Origin: Candidatus Methylopumilus planktonicus
Lineage (GTDB): Bacteria; Pseudomonadota; Gammaproteobacteria; Burkholderiales; Methylophilaceae
Direction of reading: 5' to 3'
Length of the DNA: 64,000 nt
Assembly: GCF_006364715.1 (NCBI RefSeq)
Contig: NZ_CP040984.1
Coordinates: 434,001 to 498,000, forward strand
This document shows, in pieces, positions 14,583 to 22,787 of the stretch (positions are counted from its first letter, which is position 1; every line of letters starts with the position of its first letter). Under the pieces are notes generated by a model. It saw only the letters and a list, made by a program, of their open reading frames with translations, was not told where the DNA came from and searched no databases. Both the position numbers and the translations under genes were made by a program.

Positions 14583-14777
14583 ATGAGTTTTAGAAAAAGT
14601 ATCGCTCGTGTTACATTTTTATTAGCATTAATTTCACTAGCATGGTTAATTTTAGGGATTTTAGAACTAGCTCCCTTAATAATCCATATACCTGGTGAAA
14701 CAAACTTAAGAGCCCACGCATCTGTAACTCTTTTATTCTTGCTTTTAGCTTCTTGGGCTTTTTGGAATGAAAAATAG
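14583..14777 (+). CDS. Small two-span membrane protein (64 aa)
   Basis: 64 residues with two hydrophobic helices (about 8-36 and 44-62) joined by a short loop with H-I-P-G-E-T-N-L-R-A-H. It is first of three tiny same-strand membrane-protein genes (14583, 14807, 14980). A TTGACA hexamer lies at 14518-14523 as a likely -35 box. The family is unknown to me. Confidence 0.65.
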   Translation: MSFRKSIARVTFLLALISLAWLILGILELAPLIIHIPGETNLRAHASVTLLFLLLASWAFWNEK

Positions 14778-14806
14778 TAATAATCTATTAATGATAAGGA
14801 GAAGTT

Positions 14807-14977
14807 ATGCTTAAAATGTCTGATATATGTATTTTATTGTCTGTCTTTGTGGCTTTTATTACCACAGCTTATTTATGGTTTACTGGCCAACAGCAAGAAG
14901 GGTTATTTACTGCTACATGGATTCCTTCTATTTTAACTTTTGCAATTTACTTTAAAGTTATTTCCAGAAAGGGATAA
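14807..14977 (+). CDS. Small two-span membrane protein (56 aa)
   Basis: 56 residues with helices at about 7-24 and 36-50, a loop F-T-G-Q-Q-Q-E-G-L-F, and a basic C terminus I-S-R-K-G. A strong AAGGAG ribosome site lies six bases before the ATG. It follows the 64-residue gene by 29 bp and precedes the 42-residue gene by 2 bp. Confidence 0.65.
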   Translation: MLKMSDICILLSVFVAFITTAYLWFTGQQQEGLFTATWIPSILTFAIYFKVISRKG

Positions 14978-14979
14978 AA

Positions 14980-15108
14980 ATGACTAATACAATATTATTT
15001 AGTACAGGTTTATTCTGTTTTTTTCTTGCAATTGTTGGTGTTGTTTTAACAGTTCAAGAATTTAAAAATATGGAACTAAAAGAAAAATTAAAAGATAAGA
15101 AAAAATAA
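14980..15108 (+). CDS. Small single-span membrane protein (42 aa)
   Basis: 42 residues: one hydrophobic helix (about 4-25) followed by a highly charged basic tail K-E-K-L-K-D-K-K-K. It starts 2 bp after the previous stop, so translation is likely coupled. The layout resembles small accessory subunits of membrane complexes such as CydX or KdpF, but no partner complex is encoded nearby. Confidence 0.6.
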   Translation: MTNTILFSTGLFCFFLAIVGVVLTVQEFKNMELKEKLKDKKK

Positions 15109-15145
15109 GTCGATACATTGTGGCGTTGCATACTTAAAATAGCCC

Positions 15146-16198
15146 TTATCGTTTAATTACTGTATTTTTATAAATCATTGCATTGAGAATACTTTCAGAG
15201 GCTTCTTTAATATTTGTAGGGTCATATCCACCTTCCAAAACAAATAATACGCGGTTAGAAGCATATTTATTTGCAATTGTAGATAGAATATCTGTAGCTT
15301 CTTTGTAACCATTATTTGAATATTTTAATTGACCTAGCAAATCATTTTCATGCGCATCAAACCCTGCTGACACCAATATAAATTCTGGCTTAAATTTTTC
15401 CATAGCAGGAATTAATTGGTTTTTTAAACCATGAATAAATTCTTTATCACCAGCTCCTTCTGGTAAATCTATATTTAATGTATACCCATAACCTTCACCA
15501 CTACCTTTTTCATTCGGGCGTCCTGTGCCAGGATAGAAGGGGTGTTGATGGATACTGAAATAGAAAACTGTATTATCGCTATAAAAAATATCCTGCGTTC
15601 CGTTACCGTGATGAACATCAAAATCAACGATCAATATTCGGTTGATACCATATTTTTTCTGTAGATATTTTGCTGCAATTGCGACATTATTAAAAATACA
15701 GAATCCCATACCCTTATCTTTAGTTGCATGATGTCCAGGTGGTCTTGAGAATACAAAGCCACTTGAAGCCTTACCCTTCATGATTTGATCAACCCCTTCA
15801 GTGACTGCGCCGACAGATTTTCTGGCAACTTGATATGAGTATTTTGATATTACAGTGTCGCCCGTGCTTAATTTTGCAATTGATTTAGTCAGCGCTTCAG
15901 ATTCTTGTTTAACAAGATGAATATATTCTTTTGAATGTGCGAGGTTTATGACATCAATAGACGCATAACCAAATGTCGGCCAAATTAAATTAGGCTTTAA
16001 TTTAGAGTCATTTTTGAGAAAGTTGATTGTACTTGATATTCGATCAGAATTTTCTGGATGATTAGGCCCGGTATCATGAAGAAGAAATTGCTCATCATAA
16101 AGAATTGCAATTTTTAGCCCACTTCTTTCTGATTCAGCAATAAGATTTATCGGCTGAGAAAGTGAGAGGATAAGTAAAAAGTTGAAAATGTATTTCAT
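15146..16198 (-). CDS. Exported histone-deacetylase-superfamily hydrolase
   Basis: 350 residues. The zinc-dependent deacetylase/acylpolyamine-amidohydrolase fold is evident: H-P-E-N-S-D-R, R-P-P-G-H-H-A (general base His pair), D-F-D-V-H-H-G-N-G-T (Asp and His zinc ligands), S-A-G-F-D-A-H (second Asp) and E-G-G-Y-D. All catalytic residues are present. Unusually, the protein starts with a signal peptide (residues 1-21), so it should act in the periplasm, perhaps on acetylated polyamines or amino sugars. It follows the siderophore-receptor gene by 35 bp and is probably co-transcribed from the Fur-box promoter. Confidence 0.88.
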   Translation of the reverse strand: MKYIFNFLLILSLSQPINLIAESERSGLKIAILYDEQFLLHDTGPNHPENSDRISSTINFLKNDSKLKPNLIWPTFGYASIDVINLAHSKEYIHLVKQESEALTKSIAKLSTGDTVISKYSYQVARKSVGAVTEGVDQIMKGKASSGFVFSRPPGHHATKDKGMGFCIFNNVAIAAKYLQKKYGINRILIVDFDVHHGNGTQDIFYSDNTVFYFSIHQHPFYPGTGRPNEKGSGEGYGYTLNIDLPEGAGDKEFIHGLKNQLIPAMEKFKPEFILVSAGFDAHENDLLGQLKYSNNGYKEATDILSTIANKYASNRVLFVLEGGYDPTNIKEASESILNAMIYKNTVIKR

Positions 16199-16233
16199 TG
16201 ATATGAGTTGTAATCATCATCTTTCTTGTATTT

Positions 16234-18378
16234 TTAAAAAGTATACGTTAGCGTCGCTCTAGCAGTAAGAGGATAACCATACATAATATTATTATTGTTG
16301 TGAGCCGATTGATAGTAAGTTTTATCAAGTAAATTTTCTATATTTAATTGAAGTTTAGTTTGTTTGTTAATATTTGCATAAATGGCTGCATCTAATCTAG
16401 CGTATCCAGGAAGTTTTACTGCGGTTGATGTGGTTGGGGTCGCAGCAAACATATCACTTCGACTTATAACCCCTAAAGCCGCACTCCATGTTTCATTCAT
16501 TTCATATTTATTCCATAACGAAAATGTATGTTTTGGTACATGACCTAATGGTGTGCCTGAAGTAATTTGTGCGTCTCCAGTGCCTTGGTTTTTTGTTATT
16601 TCTGCATCTTGATAAGTGTAGCCACCATACATGCTGTATGAGTCAAATAATTTACCTGCAACACCTAATTCAAAACCTTTTGTAACTTGACCATCAACAA
16701 TAATAGTATTTGTAGGGCTTGAAGGATCTGTAATTGCCATCTTAGACCTTTCTAATCGGTAAATAGAAGAGCTAATTGAAAAACTTTGTAATAAGTCATA
16801 CTTAATCCCAGCTTCAATGTTTGTAAATTTTTCTGGATCAAATGATTTAATGCTAGACGTAAGGGAGGTTAATTGTTCCCCAGTTCTTGGGAGATAACTT
16901 AAGCTATAGTTTGTGTATAAAGATACGGGCTCAATAGGCTTATATACTAAACCAACTCTAGGAGAAATAAATTGATCATTGATGGTAGCGCTATTTGCAA
17001 TAGTAACGCTATCATTAAATTTAGTTTTAAATTTGTCATAACGTAAGCCTGCGATAATTTGAAATTGTTCATTCAAATATATTTGATCTTGTAAATATAT
17101 AGCTTGATTAGAAATGTCAGTGGATGTATTTCGACTTCTAGAAGAATTAAATGTTAGCAATGCAAATGGATTGGAAGCTAAAGGCGTAGGGTCAGTGCCA
17201 CTATTTACAATTCTATAATTTTGATTTTCTTGTAATCCAATTTCTAAACCCGTTAGCAGTTTATGTGAAACAGAACCAGTCTTAAAGTTATATGTTAAGT
17301 CTGTTTGATTGAAAAAATTTTGTCTTTGAGTATTGTCATAATAACCATCAATCGTGAAAGTGCCGTTAGCTTGAACTGAACTATTTGCATATACGTTTTG
17401 ATAATATTTATCGTAGTCAGAAAATCTTGTGGTGTTTTTAACGCTCATACCGTTGTCGAAGGTGTGGTCAATAATTGCATAGCCATTTTTAACTATGGCT
17501 TCATTTGGACTTTGTGATGCGTTTCCAAAAAAAGTTGATCGGCTTGTTGAGAAGGGGCGGCTCTGAAGTCCATTACTAACAGAGGGAATGCCTCTATCAT
17601 TCGTTCTTTTATCATTAAAATATTCCATACCTACAACAATTTTTGTTTTGTCTGATGGTTTAAATGTGAAAGTAGGATTAATAGCCTTTTTTTCACTTTC
17701 AACTCCCTGCCTAAAGCTACCCGAGTCTTCAATCATAGCGTTGATTCTTACAGCGAGTGTTTCATTAATGCCGCTATTAAGATCTATGGATGAGCGTTTA
17801 TGGTCATAGGTACCACCTTGCATTCTTAATTCATTCTTATTTTCCCAATGAGCCTCTTTGGTGACGCGATTAATTACTCCCCCAACACCGCCGCGACCGA
17901 AAATCATGCCATTAGGCCCCATTAATACTTCAACACGATCTATATTGTAGAGATCTCGGTAATATTGAACATCATCTCTTACGCTATCTACAAATAAGTC
18001 TGATGTGCTTTGGTTACCTCTAAACCAAACACTATCTCGATTGCCTTCGCCTTGTCCTGCCATAACACCGGGGGAGTATTTAATTGCGTCCGTTAAACCT
18101 AAAAGAGACTGATCTTTTATTTGTTCTTCAGTAATGACTGAAATGGATTGAGGAATATCTCGAATACGCGTATCTGTTTTTGTTGCACTGCTTATTCTTT
18201 TTTTAAGATATGTCCTAGCCACATTGTCTTTAACTTCAATTTCAATCAATTCAATTTTCTTCTCATCTGGACTATTTTTTTCTGACGTATTAGCAATCGA
18301 AATGCTAGGTAGTAAGCTTCCTAGCAAGATATAAGTAATTGTTTTTATGAGATATTTTGACTTAATGCATATTTCCAT
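16234..18378 (-). CDS. TonB-dependent siderophore receptor, Fiu/FhuE-like
   Basis: 714 residues. A signal peptide (to about residue 29) precedes the plug domain with R-D-I-P-Q-S-I-S-V-I, R-G-N-Q-S-T-S-D-L-F-V-D and R-V-E-V-L-M-G-P-N-G-M-I-F-G-R-G-G, followed by a 22-strand beta-barrel ending L-T-Y-T-F. The plug motifs are those of catecholate/ferric-siderophore receptors, which import iron chelates across the outer membrane using TonB. A Fur-type box overlaps the promoter just upstream (18383-18403). The exported deacetylase-like gene lies downstream. The exact siderophore cannot be told. Confidence 0.94.
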   Translation of the reverse strand: MEICIKSKYLIKTITYILLGSLLPSISIANTSEKNSPDEKKIELIEIEVKDNVARTYLKKRISSATKTDTRIRDIPQSISVITEEQIKDQSLLGLTDAIKYSPGVMAGQGEGNRDSVWFRGNQSTSDLFVDSVRDDVQYYRDLYNIDRVEVLMGPNGMIFGRGGVGGVINRVTKEAHWENKNELRMQGGTYDHKRSSIDLNSGINETLAVRINAMIEDSGSFRQGVESEKKAINPTFTFKPSDKTKIVVGMEYFNDKRTNDRGIPSVSNGLQSRPFSTSRSTFFGNASQSPNEAIVKNGYAIIDHTFDNGMSVKNTTRFSDYDKYYQNVYANSSVQANGTFTIDGYYDNTQRQNFFNQTDLTYNFKTGSVSHKLLTGLEIGLQENQNYRIVNSGTDPTPLASNPFALLTFNSSRSRNTSTDISNQAIYLQDQIYLNEQFQIIAGLRYDKFKTKFNDSVTIANSATINDQFISPRVGLVYKPIEPVSLYTNYSLSYLPRTGEQLTSLTSSIKSFDPEKFTNIEAGIKYDLLQSFSISSSIYRLERSKMAITDPSSPTNTIIVDGQVTKGFELGVAGKLFDSYSMYGGYTYQDAEITKNQGTGDAQITSGTPLGHVPKHTFSLWNKYEMNETWSAALGVISRSDMFAATPTTSTAVKLPGYARLDAAIYANINKQTKLQLNIENLLDKTYYQSAHNNNNIMYGYPLTARATLTYTF

Positions 18379-18382
18379 ATCT

Positions 18383-18403
18383 AAATGATAATCATTCTCA
18401 TTT
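18383..18403 (-). promoter_or_regulatory. Fur box of the siderophore receptor gene
   Basis: AAATGATAATCATTCTCATTT matches the Fur consensus (three GATAAT-type hexamers, with TGATAATCATT at the core). It lies 5 bp before the receptor start codon, so Fe-Fur would block transcription when iron is plentiful. Confidence 0.85.
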
Positions 18404-18495
18404 AAAATAGCAAGGTAAACTATTTTCGAGTAGTTTTAAAAGCGAGCATTTTGTATCACTTGGGATAGCGCTTGTTACATGCATTCAACAGTATT

Positions 18496-18524
18496 GAACT
18501 TTGAAGGAATGAATAGCATCAAAG
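18496..18524 (+). promoter_or_regulatory. ECF-sigma-like promoter of msrA
   Basis: GAACTT - 17 bp - TCAAAG resembles the GAAC/TCTRA pattern of sigma-E-type promoters. The preceding bases AACAGTATT are shared with the site at 36646-36660 upstream of another operon. Confidence 0.5.
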
Positions 18525-18557
18525 AAATATTGATTAAATTAATAGGTAACGCTAAGA

Positions 18558-19061
18558 ATGGCTAATGAGACGGTATATTTAGCAGGTGGATGCTACTGGG
18601 GTTTTGAAGATCTCTTAAGCAAAATACCAGGTGTCATTGAGACGGCTGTGGGTTTCTCTGGCGGACATGTTAAAAATGTCAGTTATCGAGAGGTTTCTTC
18701 AGGAACTACAGGGCATGCTGAAACGGTAAAAGTTATTTTTAATTCCGATATTTTAAGCTTTACCGATTTACTTACATTTTTTTTCAAAATGCATAATCCA
18801 ACGACACTGAATCAGCAGGGCAATGATATTGGAACGCAATATCGATCGGCAATTTTTGCGACAACGGACGAGCAAATTTTATTAGCCGAGGAATTAATTA
18901 AAAAGATTGATTCATTAGGAGTTTTAACAAAAAAAATTACTACCGAAGTTAATACATTTAATACATTTTTTCTTGCTGAAGACAATCATCAGAAATATTT
19001 AGAGAAATATCCAGATGGCTATACATGCCATTTCATTAGGGATATTAATTTATCAGTTTAA
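18558..19061 (+). CDS. msrA: Peptide methionine (S)-sulfoxide reductase MsrA
   Basis: 167 residues. The catalytic Cys lies in A-G-G-C-Y-W-G-F-E near the N terminus (family G-C-F/Y-W-G), and the fold blocks G-F-S-G-G-H, G-T-T-G-H-A-E and N-D-I-G-T-Q-Y-R are all present. It reduces the S epimer of methionine sulfoxide, using thioredoxin. It lacks a signal peptide, so it is cytoplasmic. The window also holds msrB (25299) and msrPQ (34958-36505), covering both epimers and both compartments. Likely transcribed from the ECF-like promoter upstream. Confidence 0.96.
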   Translation: MANETVYLAGGCYWGFEDLLSKIPGVIETAVGFSGGHVKNVSYREVSSGTTGHAETVKVIFNSDILSFTDLLTFFFKMHNPTTLNQQGNDIGTQYRSAIFATTDEQILLAEELIKKIDSLGVLTKKITTEVNTFNTFFLAEDNHQKYLEKYPDGYTCHFIRDINLSV

Positions 19062-19110
19062 TTGATAATGATTTATTCTATTTTCCTCAAATATCATATA
19101 ATTTATCACT

Positions 19111-19275
19111 ATGGAAGATAAAAGATGCTGTGGTTCCGGGGTATGCATTATTAACTCAGAAGGAATATGTTGGTGTGGGCAAAAATGGGATGGAGATAAG
19201 CTATTAAAGCCAGAATCTAGCGAGGAAAAATTAAATACTTCCGCAAGTCCTAAAGCACCTAAAAAAATTAAATAA
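19111..19275 (+). CDS. Small Cys-rich protein (54 aa)
   Basis: 54 residues. The N-terminal half contains six Cys in the pattern C-C-G-S-G-V-C ... C-W-C-G-Q-K-W-D-G, likely a small metal- or iron-sulfur-binding knuckle. The C-terminal half is a Lys/Ser-rich tail. There is no signal peptide. From memory, short proteins with a similar CWCG-Q-W motif occur in beta-proteobacteria, but I know no assigned role. It is 49 bp after msrA and could share its transcript. Confidence 0.65.
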   Translation: MEDKRCCGSGVCIINSEGICWCGQKWDGDKLLKPESSEEKLNTSASPKAPKKIK

Positions 19276-19304
19276 TTTTTTAAATGTCTTTCTTTTAATT
19301 GAAT

Positions 19305-19454
19305 CTACTTAAGAAGCAGATGAAGCATTAAGCCAAAGTATAGAAAAGCAAAAATAGCCACAATCCAAAAAACCTTAAGCATATTAGAATTAATGTCTGC
19401 GAGTGTTTGATGAATTTTTTCTAGCAGTGCTTCTTGTTTATTTTTTTTAGTCAT
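19305..19454 (-). CDS. Small membrane protein (49 aa) downstream of the photolyase
   Basis: 49 residues: a charged helix M-T-K-K-N-K-Q-E-A-L-L-E-K-I-H, then one hydrophobic helix at about 26-47 ending L-L-L-K. It is 17 bp downstream of the photolyase on the same strand. The gap contains AGGAGATAT, a strong ribosome site, so the two are probably one operon. The function is unknown. Confidence 0.6.
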   Translation of the reverse strand: MTKKNKQEALLEKIHQTLADINSNMLKVFWIVAIFAFLYFGLMLHLLLK

Positions 19455-19471
19455 ATATCTCCTTTAATCTG

Positions 19472-21001
19472 TTAGATATCCTCAATATTCTTGATTATTT
19501 TTTTTGCTTGTAATTGAATATCTTTGATTAGATTAGCATCCATATCCCTTATCTGCTTATGCACAATGGCTAATCTTGGATTTTTACTTAATTGCCCAGC
19601 TTTCGAAATAAAAAAATTCCAGTATAAGCTATTGAATGGGCATGCTTTGTCACCAAGCCTATCACTTTTTGAATAATGGCATCCCTCACAATAGTTACTC
19701 ATTTTATTAATATAATTCGCCGTGGAAACATAAGGCTTACTTGCTAGTTTACCTCCATCAGCAAATTGACTCATGCCAAGTGTGTTTGGCATCTCAACCC
19801 ATTCAAATGCATCAATATAGATACCTAAATACCACTCATGAAGGCTTTTAGGATTAATACCCGCAAGAAGAGAAAAATTACCAACAATCATAAGCCTTTG
19901 GATATGGTGCGCATAAGCTTCATCTAGCGATTGGTTGATCGTATATTTAAGGCAATTCATTTTGGTTTTGCCATTCCAAAACCAATTGGGCACTGGCAAT
20001 TGATGACTAAAATAATTTTGGTCACCAAAGGCTGGCATATGGGCCCAGTAATATCCTCTAATATATTCTCTCCAGCCAATGATTTGTCTGATAAAGCCCT
20101 CAGCAGTATTGATGGAGATTTGATTCGAAAGGTAGGATTTTTCGACGGCTGATACAACTTCTCTAGGAGATAGCATTTTGGTATTTAATGCAAAAGAGAT
20201 TAAAGAATGAAACATTCTTGTCTCGTCTTTACGCATAGCATCTTGATAATCACCGAAATAAATTAAAATATGCTGAATAAAAAAATCTAAATGCTTTAAT
20301 GCTTCTTTTCTATTTAAAGGCCAACGAAATTTAGATGCATTATGATTTCCAAAGCTCTTAATTTTAGCTTCTGTAATTTCATTCCATAATTCACTATGGT
20401 CATGAGTCGGCCTATGATCTTCAAAGACTTTTGGTTCACCCTTCCAGGCTTTTCTATTCTCGTGATCAAAATTCCATTTTGAACCAACAGGTTTGCCATC
20501 TTCAGACATCAGAACATTGTGCCTTTTTCTCATATAGCGATAAAAAGACTCCATAAGCCATTGCTTCTTATCAGTAAATATTTCATTTACTTCAGAGCGA
20601 TTTGTATAAAAGTGCTCTGATGAAAAACACTCAGATGGAATAGAGATTTCAGTACAAAATTCTGTTAAATCATGATCAAGCCTGTATTCGTCAGGTTCTA
20701 GATACTCAAATTTCTGAATATTGTGTTGAGTCAATAAAGTATTTAAATTTAACTTAAAAGATTGTTGATTAGACTTCTCATTTATTTTGAAATAAATAAC
20801 TTGATGATTTTTTTTAGCGAGCATACTTTTAAAGTCTCTCATCGCTGCAAAAATAGCTAAAATCTTTTGTGCATGATGAAGCACATAATTTGTTTCTTGT
20901 TTTACCTCCATTAAAACGTAGAGGATTTCATCATCTGTATTTTTAAACCACGAATGATTTGGATTGAGTTGATCGCCCAGAATAAGTCTAAGGATTTTCA
21001 T
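19472..21001 (-). CDS. FeS-type (6-4) photolyase, cryptochrome/photolyase-related protein
   Basis: 509 residues with the DPRP architecture: N-terminal R-L-I-L-G-D-Q-L-N-P, a long FAD-binding helical domain (R-Q-I-I-G-W-R-E-Y-I-R-G), and a C-terminal cysteine cluster (N-Y-C-E-G-C-H-Y-S-K, K-A-C-P-F-N) that, with an upstream Cys, coordinates a [4Fe-4S] cluster. Members of this FeS-BCP group repair (6-4) photoproducts using blue light. The length and terminal W-N-F-F block match. With the DASH enzyme at 11699, both main UV lesions would be covered. Confidence 0.9.
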   Translation of the reverse strand: MKILRLILGDQLNPNHSWFKNTDDEILYVLMEVKQETNYVLHHAQKILAIFAAMRDFKSMLAKKNHQVIYFKINEKSNQQSFKLNLNTLLTQHNIQKFEYLEPDEYRLDHDLTEFCTEISIPSECFSSEHFYTNRSEVNEIFTDKKQWLMESFYRYMRKRHNVLMSEDGKPVGSKWNFDHENRKAWKGEPKVFEDHRPTHDHSELWNEITEAKIKSFGNHNASKFRWPLNRKEALKHLDFFIQHILIYFGDYQDAMRKDETRMFHSLISFALNTKMLSPREVVSAVEKSYLSNQISINTAEGFIRQIIGWREYIRGYYWAHMPAFGDQNYFSHQLPVPNWFWNGKTKMNCLKYTINQSLDEAYAHHIQRLMIVGNFSLLAGINPKSLHEWYLGIYIDAFEWVEMPNTLGMSQFADGGKLASKPYVSTANYINKMSNYCEGCHYSKSDRLGDKACPFNSLYWNFFISKAGQLSKNPRLAIVHKQIRDMDANLIKDIQLQAKKIIKNIEDI

Positions 21002-21229
21002 TGTCGAGGTCTAATAATAGAATTGGTTCGTTATGATTAAATAGCACTTAGATCCCAGATTTACAAATACGCAGAAGTAGATATTTTAATTGAAAACATA
21101 TCGCTCGAGCAGCTTCAGGTTACCGCCGAAAAATTTTCGCTATCAATGATATACAGATATTTGTAAAAAAACATTGTAGTATTTAGGCTCATTATAAGTG
21201 TCCTAAAATAACCTTCATATCATTATTTA

Positions 21230-21251
21230 ATAGCTCTTTTAATAGGGCTAT
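21230..21251 (+). promoter_or_regulatory. Leader hairpin (copy 2) before the second small membrane protein
   Basis: ATAGCTCT - TTTAAT - AGGGCTAT keeps the 8-bp stem and 6-nt loop of copy 1 at 4591. One pair changed from C-G to T-A and another to T-G, so the structure is kept while the sequence drifts. It ends 19 nt before the ATG. Confidence 0.7.
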
Positions 21252-21270
21252 GTTCTATCTATCCTTGCAA

Positions 21271-21426
21271 ATGAAACCACTCAAAACAATTCAGAAATTT
21301 ATCTCTGACTATCTTCCGTTAAAAATCTCAAAAGAAAATATTAGATTTGTTCTTATTTTTTTAATTTTCTTGTTTGCGGCCTTGCTTTTAGTAACTTTTA
21401 CAGAATACAACCGTCAAAACTTCTAA
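21271..21426 (+). CDS. 51-residue single-span membrane protein, paralogue of 4633
   Basis: Same length and layout as the gene at 4633: N-terminal K-P-L-K-T-I-Q-K-F-I-S-D-Y-L-P-L-K, one hydrophobic helix, tail T-E-Y-N-R-Q-N-F. Roughly 75% of residues agree, by eye. Its leader also aligns (shared ATAACCTTC and TTATTTAATAGC blocks). A 12-bp terminator stem follows, so it is a monocistronic unit of about 0.3 kb. The function is unknown. Confidence 0.75.
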   Translation: MKPLKTIQKFISDYLPLKISKENIRFVLIFLIFLFAALLLVTFTEYNRQNF

Positions 21427-21448
21427 CGTTTGGTATATTTACTTATCA

Positions 21449-21483
21449 AAAATCTTGTCCTGAAGCCCAATGGGCAAGATTTT
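21449..21483 (+). terminator. Terminator hairpin of the small membrane protein gene
   Basis: AAAATCTTGTCC and GGGCAAGATTTT form a 12-bp stem (one T-G pair) with an 11-nt loop, 22 bp after the stop. The trailing T-run is part of the stem. Confidence 0.65.
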
Positions 21484-21736
21484 CATAATTTACCCACACG
21501 TTAAGAGGGGTATTAGGAGACGACTATCATTCCATCTGAGCCAATTTCTCACAAGAAGATATTTTTTAGTGCTTGTCGTTATTTTATTGAATCTTCGATG
21601 AATATTACGTATGAGACAGAATAAGGGTATGTAACAAAAAAATGCTTATTCATACTAAAAGTTGGTATTAAAAAAATGAATTTTCAATATAATTAAAGTC
21701 TTCCTTTATTGTCTTAAGAATGGCGAGGTCTACCAA
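21484..21736. other. Intergenic region before tdh
   Basis: I see no protein frame with a ribosome site and no strong hairpin in this stretch. It should contain the tdh-kbl promoter. It is AT-rich, with no clear operator. Confidence 0.4.
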
Positions 21737-22771
21737 ATGAAAGCATTAGTCAAAAAATACGCTGAAGAGGGTTTATGGCTAGAGGATATGCCAGAACCTG
21801 AAATGGGTAATAACGACGTATTAGTTAAAATAAAAAAGACAGCTATTTGCGGCACAGACATCCATATCTACAATTGGGATGAGTGGGCGCAAAAAACAAT
21901 CCCTGTTCCTATGATTACTGGACATGAGTATGCAGGAGAAATTGTAGATGTCGGCTCTAATGTAACGGATTTAAAAGTAGGCGATATCGTCTCAGGAGAA
22001 GGCCATTTAACATGTGGTCGATGCAGAAACTGCCTAGGTGGCAGAACACACTTATGCCCTAATACCATAGGTGTAGGTGTAAATCGAACAGGATGTTTTG
22101 CTGAGCTCTTGGCAGTGCCAGCTAAGAACATTTTTAAACCAAGTCGTGAAATTTCAACTGACTTACTTGCTATTTTTGATCCTTATGGAAATGCAGTACA
22201 TACAGCACTCTCTTTTAATATGGTAGGCGAAGATGTGCTTATTACAGGAGCAGGTCCAATCGGTATGATGGCCGCTCTGGTTTCAGATCATGCTGGCGCA
22301 AGAAATATTGTCATCACGGATGTAAATCAATATCGTTTAGATTTCATCAAAAAAATTCTTCCACGTGTTATTGCAATTAATGTTGAAAAAGAAACAATTA
22401 GTCGTGACATGATGAAGTCCGTTGGTATTTTTGAAGGATTTGATGTGGGACTCGAAATGTCAGGCTCCCCCAAAGCTTTTAGTGACATGTTGAATCTCAT
22501 GATTAATGGTGGCCATATTGCCATGCTAGCAATCATGCCTGCAGGTTCTGGCATAGATTGGGATATGGTGGTATTCAAAGGTCTCACAATTAAAGGAGTC
22601 TATGGACGTGAAATTTTTGAGACTTGGTATAAAGGTACGATGATGGTTCAAAGTGGACTGCCTTTAGAAAAGATAATTACACATCGATTTCCTTATACTG
22701 AATTTAAAGAAGGTTTTGACATTATGCGATCAGGTAAGTCTGGCAAAATTATCTTAAATTGGGAAAATTAA
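21737..22771 (+). CDS. tdh: L-threonine 3-dehydrogenase
   Basis: 344 residues, zinc-dependent medium-chain dehydrogenase. Visible blocks: C-G-T-D-I-H-I-Y-N-W-D (catalytic Zn Cys and Tdh-specific N-W-D), G-H-E-Y-A-G, the structural-zinc loop C-G-R-C-R-N-C-L-G-G-R-T-H-L-C, and G-A-G-P-I-G-M-M-A for NAD. It oxidises L-threonine to 2-amino-3-ketobutyrate. The kbl gene 16 bp downstream completes conversion to glycine and acetyl-CoA. A GGCGAGG ribosome site precedes the start. Confidence 0.96.
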   Translation: MKALVKKYAEEGLWLEDMPEPEMGNNDVLVKIKKTAICGTDIHIYNWDEWAQKTIPVPMITGHEYAGEIVDVGSNVTDLKVGDIVSGEGHLTCGRCRNCLGGRTHLCPNTIGVGVNRTGCFAELLAVPAKNIFKPSREISTDLLAIFDPYGNAVHTALSFNMVGEDVLITGAGPIGMMAALVSDHAGARNIVITDVNQYRLDFIKKILPRVIAINVEKETISRDMMKSVGIFEGFDVGLEMSGSPKAFSDMLNLMINGGHIAMLAIMPAGSGIDWDMVVFKGLTIKGVYGREIFETWYKGTMMVQSGLPLEKIITHRFPYTEFKEGFDIMRSGKSGKIILNWEN

Positions 22772-22787
22772 TATTAAGGGTCTTTAA

